DNA of 61,559 nucleotides from Sedimentisphaerales bacterium (GCA_028282745.1 JANQHJ010000001.1:1-61559); one strand, 5' to 3'. Shown: positions 33,634 to 43,833, counted from the stretch's first letter. Numbers and translations are program-made. Notes: generated by a model from the sequence alone, not told the origin.

Positions 33634-34326
33634 TTGATAACTCAAGCAATTATTCTGGCAGGTGGATTGGGCACGCGTTTAGGAAAACTTACACAGGAAA
33701 CCCCAAAACCGTTACTTGCTGTAGCTGGTAAACCTTTCCTGGAGCATCTGGTTAATAAACTTAAGAGCTGTAATGTTACAGAGGTGATTCTTTCTGTTGG
33801 CTATCTTGCCGAGAAGATAATCGAGTATTTTAGCGACGGTAAAGATTTTGGGATTTCAATAGACTATGTCATAGAGAAGAAGCCTGCAGGAACTGGCGGA
33901 GGAGTGCTTTTAGCTAAGCAACAACTAAAGGAAAACTTCTTTGTATTAAACGGCGATACATATTTTGACGTAGATTTATTGGATTTGGCTTCATTTCATG
34001 AGCATACAAATGCGACCGTGACGATGGCTCTGAGGCACTTATATGATACTGAGCGTTTTGGAACTGTTGTTTTAGACAGGGGTTATATAACAGGATTTGC
34101 TGAAAAGGAGAAAGCTGGTGCCGGACTAATTAATGGTGGCATTTATGCCATGCAACGAAGTGTAGTCGAGTATTTTCCAGGCAAGCCGTTTATCTCTCTT
34201 GAAAAAGATATTTTTCCTTGTATTACTGAAAAAAGATTATTGGCTGCTAAGGAGTATGATAGCTTTTTCATTGATATTGGATTGCCTGAGACCTTAAAAC
34301 AAGCGAATGAATTACTCAAATGTTAA
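33634..34326 (+). CDS. hddC: sugar-1-phosphate nucleotidyltransferase, HddC-like
   Basis: A 230-residue protein that starts with TTG. It is a short nucleotidyltransferase with AIILAGGLGTRLGKLTQETPKPLLAVAGKPF at the N-terminus. KKPAGTGGGVLLA and LNGDTYFDVDL carry the metal-binding Asp, and INGGIYAM follows. The short length and GTGGG match D-glycero-D-manno-heptose 1-phosphate guanylyltransferase (HddC) rather than the longer GlmU or RmlA. It would make GDP-heptose for the dehydratases in the same operon. The substrate is assigned from context. Confidence 0.8.
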   Translation: MITQAIILAGGLGTRLGKLTQETPKPLLAVAGKPFLEHLVNKLKSCNVTEVILSVGYLAEKIIEYFSDGKDFGISIDYVIEKKPAGTGGGVLLAKQQLKENFFVLNGDTYFDVDLLDLASFHEHTNATVTMALRHLYDTERFGTVVLDRGYITGFAEKEKAGAGLINGGIYAMQRSVVEYFPGKPFISLEKDIFPCITEKRLLAAKEYDSFFIDIGLPETLKQANELLKC

Positions 34327-35777
34327 AAAACAAGACTTATATTATGAGAAGTAATAATATTAATATGAAGCACTCGCAAATTGCTAAATTCCCTAAACCA
34401 ATAACCGTGTTGATATTATGTTTGATATCTACAGGATTAGCGTTGCTATGTAGAATGAGCGGTCTTAGTGATTTATCTGTTGTATTTGCTTGTGGGGCAA
34501 TAGTTGCGTTCTACTTGAAGAGTAGATCTGTTTACAGTCATATAGACTGGTTAGGCAATCCTATACGCTTGCTGGTGCCGATATTAACGGCAATGCAGGT
34601 TGTGTATTGGCTGTGGTTTGGTGTCTTTCTAAAATATAGACCGTCAACAATATTTGACGGTATGATCCCTGCCCTTACTCCTGAAGATCTTGCCGTAACC
34701 TGCACCGATTATCTTTTGGCCCACTTGGTCTTTTTTGTTGCCCTTGATTATGGCTATAAGACCAACCTTAAGCCTCGTTTACAACTACCACAATTTACTT
34801 TAAGGGTTGATTATTCAATAGTTTTGTCATTAATTGCAATAGCTTCTGCGTCGGCTTACGTGATTTTTTGGCTTATTGCTGAAGGTAAATTGCCCGCAAT
34901 AATTGGTTATCCGGTATCATTTATTTTAAGAATATTTCCTTTGAGTGTAGCCTTAATGGCATATTTGTTCGCGACAAGTAAATTAAAGCACGTAAAATTA
35001 ATAGCTGCTGTGATTCTGACGATCTCCTGCATTTTGGGATTTATTATTTCGCTTAAAACAGGCATGCGTTTTATGTTCCTGGAGCAAATTGCAATTATAT
35101 TTTTAGTTATTGTTGCTTTTATCAAGTGGAATCGTAAGTCCATTTTAATAATAGCAGCTATCATATTAATTGCCTTTGTATTATTCACAAGCCTTACTGT
35201 TGCCAAGCATGAAATTGATATAAGGCAAATGGACACATGGGTGGATATGGGGATTTTTGGCGTAGATCGCTTTGTTCAAAGGGTCGCCAGTTTTACTACC
35301 GACACGATGATGCTTGACAGCAGGGTCAGCCGGGTTATTTCAGATAATCCAGAGATAACGACGTATCGTATTCTTGATGGATTGCCCTTTGCGGGGCTTA
35401 TTTATGAAAATCCTCTGCCACCTGGTGATACTATAAATCTAAGGATTTATGAAATGTGGTCTGGTGATTATACTGGCATCAGTAGCATTTTTGTTTCAGG
35501 TCTGTCAGAGATCAAAGTAGCTTTTAATATTTATGTTATGCTGTTTGCCGCAGTATTTTTTGGTCTTTTACACGGCTCAGTTTCGTCCTTATCCAGAAGA
35601 ATAATCGGCAATTATCAATATCTTGTTATCATCGCGATATATGCCAAGCTTGCTATTCATGGAATTGAAGCCAGTACTTTTTTTGATGGTCCTTTAAATA
35701 TCATAGTCTTGGCGGTAGCGTTACGTATAGTCAGTAAGCCGAATAATAGTATAGCTATGAATCAGGCCAATATTTGA
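34320..35777 (+). CDS. polytopic membrane protein, candidate O-antigen polymerase (Wzy)
   Basis: A 485-residue protein with about 12 hydrophobic helices and a large extracytoplasmic loop around residues 330-390 (DRFVQRVASFTTDTMMLD through PLPPGDTINLRIYEMWSGDYTG). It overlaps the previous gene by 7 bases; a later ATG (34344 or 34365) is also possible. No sequence motif is firmly conserved in Wzy, so the call rests on topology, size and its place between the flippase block and glycosyltransferases. Other polymerase/ligase candidates in the locus are at 40159 and 48373 (minus). Confidence 0.6.
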   Translation: MLKNKTYIMRSNNINMKHSQIAKFPKPITVLILCLISTGLALLCRMSGLSDLSVVFACGAIVAFYLKSRSVYSHIDWLGNPIRLLVPILTAMQVVYWLWFGVFLKYRPSTIFDGMIPALTPEDLAVTCTDYLLAHLVFFVALDYGYKTNLKPRLQLPQFTLRVDYSIVLSLIAIASASAYVIFWLIAEGKLPAIIGYPVSFILRIFPLSVALMAYLFATSKLKHVKLIAAVILTISCILGFIISLKTGMRFMFLEQIAIIFLVIVAFIKWNRKSILIIAAIILIAFVLFTSLTVAKHEIDIRQMDTWVDMGIFGVDRFVQRVASFTTDTMMLDSRVSRVISDNPEITTYRILDGLPFAGLIYENPLPPGDTINLRIYEMWSGDYTGISSIFVSGLSEIKVAFNIYVMLFAAVFFGLLHGSVSSLSRRIIGNYQYLVIIAIYAKLAIHGIEASTFFDGPLNIIVLAVALRIVSKPNNSIAMNQANI

Positions 35778-37000
35778 ATGTATTAATGATACATCCCGGG
35801 CAGGTAGAGCAACTGCCGCCAATATTAACTGCCGCATCTTCAATGGCAAGTCTTGGAACTAAAGTTACGCTTGTTTCATCAGGCTGTATGGAATCGACAG
35901 CTTTGTATTTGAATAAACATGGGATTAGGCATTTTAGCATTGGCTGGGAAGAATACCCCCAAAAATTATGGAAAAAGGTGTGGCTTAGAATCAAATTTGC
36001 TCTTTTACTTAAAAAAGTAATTAAAGAAACCTCACCTACTGTTATTTGGTTCCACGGAGCCGATTCTTTTACTTACAGATTTTTACTGCCGCTTGAGCAA
36101 ACATTTGTTGTAGCTCATGTACATGAATATCATAGTCAAGGCGACAAAAGAGCGAATCCCCTAAATAATCTGGTTAGAAAAGCGCACCTATATATTATTC
36201 CAGAGGTTAATCGTGCTTGGTTATTGAAATTTGATTCAAATACTTTGGCTGAATTTGTAGTAGTTCCGAACAGATTGCCTGAACATACAATGCCGGTATC
36301 TGACTACAGCAATGAGACTCGAGACGCTTTTCAAAAAGCAGGCGGAGATCTTCGCTGTGATCGATTTGTAATATATCAGGGCCAATTATCTTCAGAACGC
36401 TGCATAAAACAAGCTATTGAAGCTTTTAAAATGATCCACAATGAAAATGTTGGATTTATAATTTTAGGGATTGTCTTGGAGAAAAAATATCTAAACCAAA
36501 TTGGGAAATTAGCAGCAGGTGATCCGCGTATCAGGATCCTGCCATATATCGCACCGCCTGATCATCTGCGTATAACGAAGGGATGTGATTGCGGCTTGCT
36601 TCTATATGCCCCGACTGAAATTAACAATGTTTATTGTGCCCCTAATAAGATATACGAATTTGCGTATTACGGTTTGGGTATGGTAATGTCTGATTATCCT
36701 GGTTTGAGAAGCCTCAACAATAAATATAATATTGCTACATTGTGTGACCCTCTTTCACCGGCATCAATAGCTCAGAGTATTAAAGAGCAGTTACAGCGTA
36801 ATACTGAAGAACGCCAAAAAACGGCCCAGTATTTCCTTTCTGATTCACCAACACCTGTTGAGTTGTACAGGAAAGTATTTTCACGTATATCCGGCACTTC
36901 AGAAAATAAGACAAACGAGAAATCGTCACATATTCAGCGTGATAATATTACAGGAAAAAGCATAAAACCTTCAGAAGCACCGAAAGAAATATCGGTTTGA
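35774..37000 (+). CDS. glycosyltransferase (GT-B, family 4-like)
   Basis: A 408-residue protein that starts with TTG and overlaps the upstream stop. It is a GT-B enzyme, with AHVHEYHSQGD as the acceptor-domain block. The donor-domain signature is weakly conserved: VIYQGQLSSERCIKQAIEAF, ILPYIAPPDHLR, and PNKIYEFAYYGLGMVMSDYPGLR, where the E-x7-E motif is replaced by EFAYYGLG. The C-terminal 40 residues are polar and unstructured (NKTNEKSSHIQRDN). Donor sugar unknown. It shares an operon with the polymerase candidate. Confidence 0.7.
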   Translation: MNVLMIHPGQVEQLPPILTAASSMASLGTKVTLVSSGCMESTALYLNKHGIRHFSIGWEEYPQKLWKKVWLRIKFALLLKKVIKETSPTVIWFHGADSFTYRFLLPLEQTFVVAHVHEYHSQGDKRANPLNNLVRKAHLYIIPEVNRAWLLKFDSNTLAEFVVVPNRLPEHTMPVSDYSNETRDAFQKAGGDLRCDRFVIYQGQLSSERCIKQAIEAFKMIHNENVGFIILGIVLEKKYLNQIGKLAAGDPRIRILPYIAPPDHLRITKGCDCGLLLYAPTEINNVYCAPNKIYEFAYYGLGMVMSDYPGLRSLNNKYNIATLCDPLSPASIAQSIKEQLQRNTEERQKTAQYFLSDSPTPVELYRKVFSRISGTSENKTNEKSSHIQRDNITGKSIKPSEAPKEISV

Positions 37001-37010
37001 TTCACTTTCA

Positions 37011-38153
37011 ATGAAGATACTTCATATTATACCTGGTCTTGAAATAATGGGTGGTGGTGCTAATAGAGCTTGCGCTGAACTGTGTCAGGCCCAGGCCGAA
37101 TTAGGGCATGAGGTTACTATTGCACATGTTGATAAATCAAGAGCAGAGTGTTTCAGACCTGCTAATGTGACAGTAAAGAAATTTCCTGCCAGATTTTTAA
37201 GTAGTTATGCCTATTCCCCTGAATTGAAAAAATATCTGCAAGAAGCAGTTCCTGATTTTGACATTGTACATATACATGCGACGTGGCAGTATCCCAATAT
37301 TCCAGCATCTAAATATGTGCACAGATATCGAACACCTTATATTATTCAGCCGCATGGCAATCTTCATCCATGGAAATTGAATTATAAATCCTTTAGAAAA
37401 AAAATGTATTGGCATTTTATAGAAAAAAGGATTCTGGAAAATGCGGCTTTCATACATGTTGAGTCGGAGGTTGATAAGTCCGATGTGAAATCACTTTTAC
37501 CTGAAGCTAAAACTGTCATTTCTCCGTGTGGTGTATTTGAAGATAATTTCAGAATAAAAAACCATCAAAATTTTATAAGGGAGAAATGGCCTATATTTAG
37601 GGATAAAAAAGTTCTTCTCTATCTTGCCAGATTAGATATTAACAAAGGAATTGATCTATTGCTCAAATCCTTTGCAAAATTAGCAGGGGATAATAAACAA
37701 TGGAACCTTCTTATTGTAGGGCCTGATTATGCTGATACGACAAGCAAAATGCAAAAACTGGCGCATCAACTGGACATATCGGAAAGGATTGCATGGGCGG
37801 GAATGGTATCCGAGCAAGAGCGGATCCTGATAATGCAGGGGTGTGATATATATGTATTGCCGAGCCTATCTGAAAATTTTGGGATTTCAGTTTTGGAGGC
37901 AATGTTTTGCTCAAAACCAGTTCTTACTACCAACAAAACATCATGGACAGAGTTGGAGAATAATAATGCCGGTGTAATTGTCAGTGTAGATGTAGATGGT
38001 ATTACTAACGGATTAATGAAAATGTTCAACATGCCTATAGAACACCTTCGTTCTATGGGCCAAAATGCTCTTAATTTGGCGAGGTCTAAATACAGCTGGC
38101 CCAAAATCGCAGAGAAACTGCTCGTTGAATACGAACAGGTCATTAGGAACTAA
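37011..38153 (+). CDS. glycosyltransferase family 4
   Basis: A 380-residue GT-B enzyme. The N-terminal domain has MKILHIIPGLEIMGGGANRACAELCQAQ and VHIHATWQYPNIPASKY. The C-terminal domain has LLYLARLDINKGIDLLLKSF, WAGMVSEQERILIMQGCDIYVLPSLSENFGISVLEAMFCSKPVL, containing the E-x7-E nucleotide-sugar motif. The best-preserved GT4 member of the locus. A donor such as a mannose or related sugar is possible but not readable from sequence. Confidence 0.9.
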   Translation: MKILHIIPGLEIMGGGANRACAELCQAQAELGHEVTIAHVDKSRAECFRPANVTVKKFPARFLSSYAYSPELKKYLQEAVPDFDIVHIHATWQYPNIPASKYVHRYRTPYIIQPHGNLHPWKLNYKSFRKKMYWHFIEKRILENAAFIHVESEVDKSDVKSLLPEAKTVISPCGVFEDNFRIKNHQNFIREKWPIFRDKKVLLYLARLDINKGIDLLLKSFAKLAGDNKQWNLLIVGPDYADTTSKMQKLAHQLDISERIAWAGMVSEQERILIMQGCDIYVLPSLSENFGISVLEAMFCSKPVLTTNKTSWTELENNNAGVIVSVDVDGITNGLMKMFNMPIEHLRSMGQNALNLARSKYSWPKIAEKLLVEYEQVIRN

Positions 38154-38208
38154 GAGCTAAATAGCCTGAAATTCAATAATTTTATAGGATTTACTAAACG
38201 GTATTGAC

Positions 38209-39132
38209 ATGATAACCAAATTAAAAAATCAAAATGATCTAAAAGTCCAGACACAAAATTTATGTAATGAAAAATTAATGACACATGACTCGAAGGTTCA
38301 GACTGATCTGCCCGTTTCCGTTGTGGTACCTGTTAAAAATGAAGAAGTTAATATCTCTCATTGTCTTGAACACTTAAAAGGTTTTTCTGAAGTTATTGTT
38401 GTTGATTCCGGAAGCACCGACCGTACTAAAGATATCGCGCTATCAAACGGAGCAAAAGTGCTGGAGTTTCAATGGGACGGTAAATTTCCTAAAAAACGTA
38501 ACTGGACCCTGCGCAATTACAAGTTTAGTAATGATTGGGTTTTGTTTGTTGATGCCGATGAATACTTAACACCTCAGTTTAAAAAAGAATTATGCGGTGT
38601 TTTAAGTAATACGGATAAAGTTGGTTTTTGGGTTACTTATCATAATTATTTCATGGATAGACTTCTAAAGCACGGTGATCCGTTTAAAAAATTGTCGTTG
38701 TTTAGAGTTGGAGTTGGAGAATACGAGCGCATAGAAGAAGATGGTTGGAGTAATTTTGATATGGAAATTCACGAGCACCCTGTGCTTGATGGCAGTATAG
38801 GTACTCTTAAATCTCCAATTATTCATAAAGACTTCAAAGGGCTAAAGGCATATATTTCTCGTCATAACGAATATTCATCATGGGAAGCAGAACATTACCT
38901 TGATGTTATGAAAAAATCCGGCGGTTCATCCGGAGACATGACCTTTCGACAACGTATAAAATATAAATTTTTAAATACATGGCTTCTTGGCCCGGCATAT
39001 TTTTTTATTTCTTACATAATTAAATTCGGATTCTTAGATGGTAAAGCCGGCTTTATGTTTGCTCTTTTAAAGATGCACTATTTTATACAGATAAAGCTAA
39101 AAATATATGAGTCACAAAAAATGTCATATTAA
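38209..39132 (+). CDS. glycosyltransferase family 2 (WaaE/KdtX-like)
   Basis: A 307-residue GT-A enzyme. SVVVPVKNEEVNISHCLEHL opens the Rossmann-like nucleotide domain. DSGSTDRTKDIA and the metal-binding DADEYLT follow, then the family-typical KHGDPFKKLSLFRVG and HEHPVLDGSIG. The pattern DSGSTD...KRNWTL is the WaaE/KdtX group, which adds glucose or glucuronic acid to LPS cores. A C-terminal amphipathic/hydrophobic end (FLNTWLLGPAYFFISYIIKFG) probably contacts the membrane. Its substrate in this polysaccharide is unknown. Confidence 0.85.
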   Translation: MITKLKNQNDLKVQTQNLCNEKLMTHDSKVQTDLPVSVVVPVKNEEVNISHCLEHLKGFSEVIVVDSGSTDRTKDIALSNGAKVLEFQWDGKFPKKRNWTLRNYKFSNDWVLFVDADEYLTPQFKKELCGVLSNTDKVGFWVTYHNYFMDRLLKHGDPFKKLSLFRVGVGEYERIEEDGWSNFDMEIHEHPVLDGSIGTLKSPIIHKDFKGLKAYISRHNEYSSWEAEHYLDVMKKSGGSSGDMTFRQRIKYKFLNTWLLGPAYFFISYIIKFGFLDGKAGFMFALLKMHYFIQIKLKIYESQKMSY

Positions 39133-39175
39133 TTGAAATAATATTTTAGCGTGCATTCTCAAGGAGATATGTACC

Positions 39176-40150
39176 GTGAAAAATTACAATAGTTCAGTTA
39201 AACGCGTTCTTGTGACAGGTGGCAGCGGTTTTCTGGGCTCGCATCTGTGTCAGGCCCTTTTGGATAAAGGCCATGAGGTGCTTTGTGTTGACAATTTCTA
39301 TACCGGCAGACGTTCCAATATCGCTGATATGCTGTTTAATCCACGTTTTGAAGTATTAAGACATGATGTTTGCTTTCCATTATATGTTGAAGTTGATGAA
39401 ATATACAATCTTGCATGTCCGGCATCTCCCGTGCATTATCAGTTCGATCCTGTTCAGACCACGAAAACCAGTGTACATGGAGCGATCAATATGTTGGGGC
39501 TTGCAAAAAGGCTGCATATAAAAATACTCCAGGCATCGACTTCGGAGGTTTATGGCGATCCTGCTATTCATCCCCAGGTAGAAAGTTATTGGGGCAATGT
39601 AAACCCTATTGGAATAAGGAGTTGCTATGATGAAGGGAAACGCTGTGCCGAAACTCTATTTTTTGACTATTACCGCCAGCACAGTCTTCAAATAAAAATC
39701 GCGAGGATATTCAATACTTATGGCCCAAAGATGTATCCGAATGATGGCAGGGTAGTTAGTAATTTTATAATGCAGGCTCTTAAGAATGAGGACATTACAA
39801 TATTCGGCAAAGGTGACCAGACAAGAAGTTTTTGTTATGTTGGTGATTTAATCCGTGGATTGATCGCTCTAATGGAAAGCGATGATGATCTTACCGGCCC
39901 AGTTAATCTTGGAAATCCGAAAGAAAATACTATTTTAGAATTAGCTAAAGAAATTATTAGGCTTACAAATTCAAAATCAAAGATAATTTATAAACCTCTG
40001 CCACAGGATGACCCGTGTCGAAGACAACCATGTTTGGATTTGGCAAAAAAGGAACTTGGTTTTGAACCTACCGTTCCATTGGAGCAGGGTCTGACAAAAA
40101 CAATTCAATATTTCCAGGAATTCATAAAAGAGAACCAACAGGAAAATTAG
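39176..40150 (+). CDS. uxs: UDP-glucuronate decarboxylase (UDP-xylose synthase)
   Basis: A 324-residue enzyme starting with GTG, 9 bases after AAGGAG. The NAD motif is [21 protein letters not shown]. The UXS signature [20 protein letters not shown], the catalytic [13 protein letters not shown] (Y-x3-K), and [23 protein letters not shown] follow. It converts UDP-GlcA to UDP-xylose. Family identity is very clear. The UDP-glucose dehydrogenase that would make UDP-GlcA is not in the window. The product may be a xylose donor for one of the glycosyltransferases here. Confidence 0.93.
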   Translation: MKNYNSSVKRVLVTGGSGFLGSHLCQALLDKGHEVLCVDNFYTGRRSNIADMLFNPRFEVLRHDVCFPLYVEVDEIYNLACPASPVHYQFDPVQTTKTSVHGAINMLGLAKRLHIKILQASTSEVYGDPAIHPQVESYWGNVNPIGIRSCYDEGKRCAETLFFDYYRQHSLQIKIARIFNTYGPKMYPNDGRVVSNFIMQALKNEDITIFGKGDQTRSFCYVGDLIRGLIALMESDDDLTGPVNLGNPKENTILELAKEIIRLTNSKSKIIYKPLPQDDPCRRQPCLDLAKKELGFEPTVPLEQGLTKTIQYFQEFIKENQQEN

Positions 40151-40158
40151 GTTAAAAG

Positions 40159-41724
40159 ATGCCTGATAATCAAAGCTCTTCGAATAGTAATATACTGATA
40201 CATGTTTTGTGGACTGCAGCTGTAGTCGCCGTAGCTGCTTTATTTCTGTGGCCTGTATTTGCTCGGATGGTTTCTATAAATGATAGTGTCCCGAATGGTA
40301 GAGGGCAGTTTGTTATCGGCTCTTTATCTGAAAACTTTGTTTACTGGTGGAGTAATCATCGGCAGTTTCGTCTTATTGATATTTTGGGTGGTTTTCTGAC
40401 TGATCCTGTAACATTAGATGCCAGAAATTCTCTTCTATTACACCTGCCAGCTATTGCAGCTATTTTAATTGGAATGTGGGTAATCATTAAACGTATTTCT
40501 ACACAAAATAAATTAGTTTACCCGATTGCCGTTATCTGGTTCATAACACATACCGCAACCTCCACTACCACCTGGCTGCATGCCACCCTTGCGCAAACAT
40601 GGTGTGCTGCTACTGGTGTATGGCTTGGCATTTTTATATGGAATGCTTCAAAAGACGTCCTTAACGGCCAATCGATTTTGAAGCATATAGCTGTAATAAC
40701 ATTATTATGCATATTGGGTGTTTTTACAAAAGGAAGCTTTTACGGTTGGTGTGCTGCCGGTTGTGCTGTTGTAGTTCTTGTTTCGAGCTATAACTGGCTG
40801 AACCATTCGAAAGATAAGGCCGTAACTTTTTTACTGCTGTTATTACCACTTATTATTATACCTTTGTCGATGATATATTTACGATCAAAGACGGGGGGGC
40901 TAAACCTAATTGCCTCTGAAGGTGGTCGCTATCAGCCGGCTTTTGGTTTAAATATGGTTCGAAATGCTGCCATATCAGGGCTTGGCTATTTTGCAACAGG
41001 CCCTGTTAGCATCGCGCGTTCTTCAAATGTTTCTAAAATACTAAGATTAGTTCCATTTATTGGTATCCTTGCCTGTGCTATTGTCAGTTCATTACCATGG
41101 TTACTTATAGCTTCAAAAAAATACATTTGGCCCCATCATCCATCCGGTAGAATGGTAATTGTAATTGCGATTATGAGTTTCCTGGGTATCTCTGCTACAA
41201 TTCCGATGCAACATACCTCAGAATTATATCTAATGGGTCCAAATATTGGCGCGGCGATTTTAGTCGGGCTTGGCCTGACTGGTCTTCTGAAAATGAGAAA
41301 GTCCAATAATATTAAGCCGGGAACTTGTATTATCCCCGTTAATATAGCTTTGGCCCTGATATTTGCATTGGTTATTTCAGTAATAAGTCTCTTTGGTTTT
41401 ATTAGTCGTGCCAATAATTTTCGCATCACATGGAAATATGCTAAACAACTCAACAATGAGATATTATCCCACCTGGCTCAATTGCCGGACAAACCGGATA
41501 ATATCAAAATATTTCTTAGTAACCGTTGCCTGCAAGGGCAAGTGCACAGCCAGTATGTTATGCCACCAGCTCAGGCTTTAAATACTATTATGGCTGAGCA
41601 GTGGATAAATCACTACCAGTCAAAACATAAAGTGCAAATTGTCATAGGTATGCCCATAAAAGAATTATCTCCCTGCGATTTAGTAATAAATGGTGCTGAT
41701 TTGCCTGAAAGGCCGTTTTGGTAA
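40159..41724 (+). CDS. polytopic membrane protein, possible GT-C-type glycosyltransferase or polymerase
   Basis: A 521-residue protein with roughly 10-12 transmembrane helices (first LIHVLWTAAVVAVAALFLWPVF) and a first extracytoplasmic loop (FVYWWSNHRQFRLIDILGG) rich in aromatic residues. The C-terminal 110 residues are soluble (KYAKQLNNEILSHLAQLPD to the end). Layout, with a large loop after helix 1 and a soluble tail, resembles GT-C glycosyltransferases and some polymerases. No metal-binding DxD or similar motif is seen in the first loop. Function is unassigned. Confidence 0.6.
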   Translation: MPDNQSSSNSNILIHVLWTAAVVAVAALFLWPVFARMVSINDSVPNGRGQFVIGSLSENFVYWWSNHRQFRLIDILGGFLTDPVTLDARNSLLLHLPAIAAILIGMWVIIKRISTQNKLVYPIAVIWFITHTATSTTTWLHATLAQTWCAATGVWLGIFIWNASKDVLNGQSILKHIAVITLLCILGVFTKGSFYGWCAAGCAVVVLVSSYNWLNHSKDKAVTFLLLLLPLIIIPLSMIYLRSKTGGLNLIASEGGRYQPAFGLNMVRNAAISGLGYFATGPVSIARSSNVSKILRLVPFIGILACAIVSSLPWLLIASKKYIWPHHPSGRMVIVIAIMSFLGISATIPMQHTSELYLMGPNIGAAILVGLGLTGLLKMRKSNNIKPGTCIIPVNIALALIFALVISVISLFGFISRANNFRITWKYAKQLNNEILSHLAQLPDKPDNIKIFLSNRCLQGQVHSQYVMPPAQALNTIMAEQWINHYQSKHKVQIVIGMPIKELSPCDLVINGADLPERPFW

Positions 41725-41828
41725 GAAATGAGCAGTCATCCTGCGAATAAAAAATCAATATTAGAGAAGTTTATAGTCGAAAAATAAATAGTTGTTTTCA
41801 TTTTCAGATTTTATAAAAGGAGTCGATC

Positions 41829-42668
41829 ATGAAGGTGGTCATTCTTTGTGGCGGGAAGGGAACTCGTATTCGCGGCATTTCTGACGAATTACCCAAACCT
41901 ATGATACCGATAGGTGAATATCCCATTGTTAAGCATATTATGGATATCTACTCGCGGCATAATTATAACGACTTTATTTTATGTCTTGGCTATAAGGGGT
42001 GGAAAATTAAAGAGTATTTTTTGAATTATCGAACTAAGACCATGGATGTCGCAATGGATTTTACTAATGGACAAAAGGTCAAGTGCATAAATAGTAAAGA
42101 ACCTCCGCCATGGAAGATAACGCTTGCAGAGACCGGGCTTGAGTCTATGACAGGTTATCGAATTAAGCTTGTACAGAAATATATAGGCAATGAACGTTTT
42201 ATGCTTACTTATGGAGACGGAGTGGGAAATATTAACATAACAGCTTTGATGGAATTTCACAAATCACATGGCAAACTTGCAACAATAACATCCGTTCGTC
42301 CGCCTTCTCGTTTTGGTGAGTTGGTTGTAAATGGCAATATTGTTAGTTCTTTTGAAGAAAAATCTCAATCTTTAGGCGGTTTAATTAACGGCGGTTTTTT
42401 TGTTTGTGAACCGGGAGTGTTTGAATACCTTGCAGATAATGAATCATGCACTTTTGAATGTGACCCCCTCGTTGATTTAGCCAGAGATGGTGAACTTATG
42501 ACATTCTTCCACAATGGTTTTTGGATGCCGATGGATACATACCGTGAATATAAAATGCTGAACGATATGTGGAATCGTGGCAATGCTCGATGGTGCCAAA
42601 AACCTCTGCGAGAACAATTACTTTCAATGCGAAGAAATATGCTAAACACGGCAACTGCTGTTCATTAG
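41829..42668 (+). CDS. rfbF: glucose-1-phosphate cytidylyltransferase
   Basis: A 279-residue nucleotidyltransferase with AAAGGAG before the start. VVILCGGKGTRIRGISDELPKPMIPIGEYPI is the RfbF signature, distinct from RmlA. YGDGVGNINI carries the metal-binding Asp, and LINGGFFVCEPGVFEYL and WMPMDTYREY are also typical. It makes CDP-glucose, the first step to CDP-3,6-dideoxyhexoses or CDP-6-deoxysugars. CDP-glucose 4,6-dehydratase is encoded next, 31 bases downstream. Confidence 0.92.
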   Translation: MKVVILCGGKGTRIRGISDELPKPMIPIGEYPIVKHIMDIYSRHNYNDFILCLGYKGWKIKEYFLNYRTKTMDVAMDFTNGQKVKCINSKEPPPWKITLAETGLESMTGYRIKLVQKYIGNERFMLTYGDGVGNINITALMEFHKSHGKLATITSVRPPSRFGELVVNGNIVSSFEEKSQSLGGLINGGFFVCEPGVFEYLADNESCTFECDPLVDLARDGELMTFFHNGFWMPMDTYREYKMLNDMWNRGNARWCQKPLREQLLSMRRNMLNTATAVH

Positions 42669-42699
42669 TATTTAACATGTAAAAAAATGGACTCTGTTA

Positions 42700-43833
42700 G
42701 TGGCATTCAATTCTTTTTACCGTGGTAAAAAAGTTCTGGTAACAGGTGATACCGGTTTCAAGGGATCATGGCTTGTTAGCTGGCTGCTACAACTTGGAGC
42801 CGATGTGTACGGCCTCGGTTTAGAGCCACAAACACAACCTTCTCTTTTCGAAATATTACAATTAAAAGAGAGAATTAACCATACTACCCTTGATATTCGC
42901 AATGCGGAAAAACAACGGAAATATATCGATAAAATTAAACCCGATGTAATATTCCATCTTGCTGCTCAGGCTCTTGTCAGGCTTTCATATGAAATACCAC
43001 TTGAAACCCTCGATACAAATTTTATGGGCACAGCCAATTTACTTCATGCGATTGAAGAAGCAAAATATTCCACCGAAGGGCCATGTGTTTTGGTTGTTAT
43101 AACTTCGGATAAGTGTTATGAGAACAGAGAGGTGGATGAGCCTTACAGCGAGATCGATCGAATGGGAGGTCATGATATTTATAGTGCAAGCAAAGGTGCA
43201 ACTGAACTTCTGGTATCATCCTGGCGACGTTCATTTTTCCAATCTTCGAATGGTTCAGCTCCACATGTGCTAATGGCAAGTTGCCGGGCTGGAAATGTAA
43301 TAGGCGGAGGAGATTGGTCAAAAGACAGGATTATGGTAGATAGTATCCAGGCCTTGGTAAACAATAAAAATATTCGGGTTAGAAATCCTGATTCTGTCAG
43401 GCCGTGGCAGCATGTACAGGAGCCATTGTCCGGATACCTACAAGTTGGCGCTGAATTGGGCTCTAACTTGAATGATTGGAAAAAATATGCAACATCCTGG
43501 AATTTTGGCCCCGGCTCTGATTCAGAACAAACAGTTGGAAAATTGTGTGACAGGATAATTAGTTCCTGGGGTACTGGTTCATGGGAACACTTATCTCAGG
43601 AAAACGCTGCTCATGAAGCAAAGCTCTTAAGACTGTCAGTAGATAAAGCAAAAAAACATTTAGAGTGGCAGGGTGTCTGGGATTTTGAAAAAACTATTGA
43701 AGAAACAGTTCTATGGTACAAACTTGCCTATGAATCTAATTATGGCCATAAAGTGATGTTCGATAAAACACAAAGCCAGATCGAAGAATATACAAATGAT
43801 GCCGTGTTGAAATCATTACGATGGACAAATTAG
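42700..43833 (+). CDS. rfbG: CDP-glucose 4,6-dehydratase
   Basis: A 377-residue enzyme starting with GTG. VTGDTGFKGSWLVSWLLQLGADVYGLGL is the diagnostic RfbG opening. HLAAQALVRLSYEIPLETLDTN, DIYSASKGATELL (Y-x3-K), and SCRAGNVIGGGDWSKDRI follow. It converts CDP-glucose to CDP-4-keto-6-deoxyglucose. It overlaps the next SDR gene by 13 bases. The RfbH-type 3-dehydrase that would lead to 3,6-dideoxysugars is not present in the window. Confidence 0.93.
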   Translation: MAFNSFYRGKKVLVTGDTGFKGSWLVSWLLQLGADVYGLGLEPQTQPSLFEILQLKERINHTTLDIRNAEKQRKYIDKIKPDVIFHLAAQALVRLSYEIPLETLDTNFMGTANLLHAIEEAKYSTEGPCVLVVITSDKCYENREVDEPYSEIDRMGGHDIYSASKGATELLVSSWRRSFFQSSNGSAPHVLMASCRAGNVIGGGDWSKDRIMVDSIQALVNNKNIRVRNPDSVRPWQHVQEPLSGYLQVGAELGSNLNDWKKYATSWNFGPGSDSEQTVGKLCDRIISSWGTGSWEHLSQENAAHEAKLLRLSVDKAKKHLEWQGVWDFEKTIEETVLWYKLAYESNYGHKVMFDKTQSQIEEYTNDAVLKSLRWTN

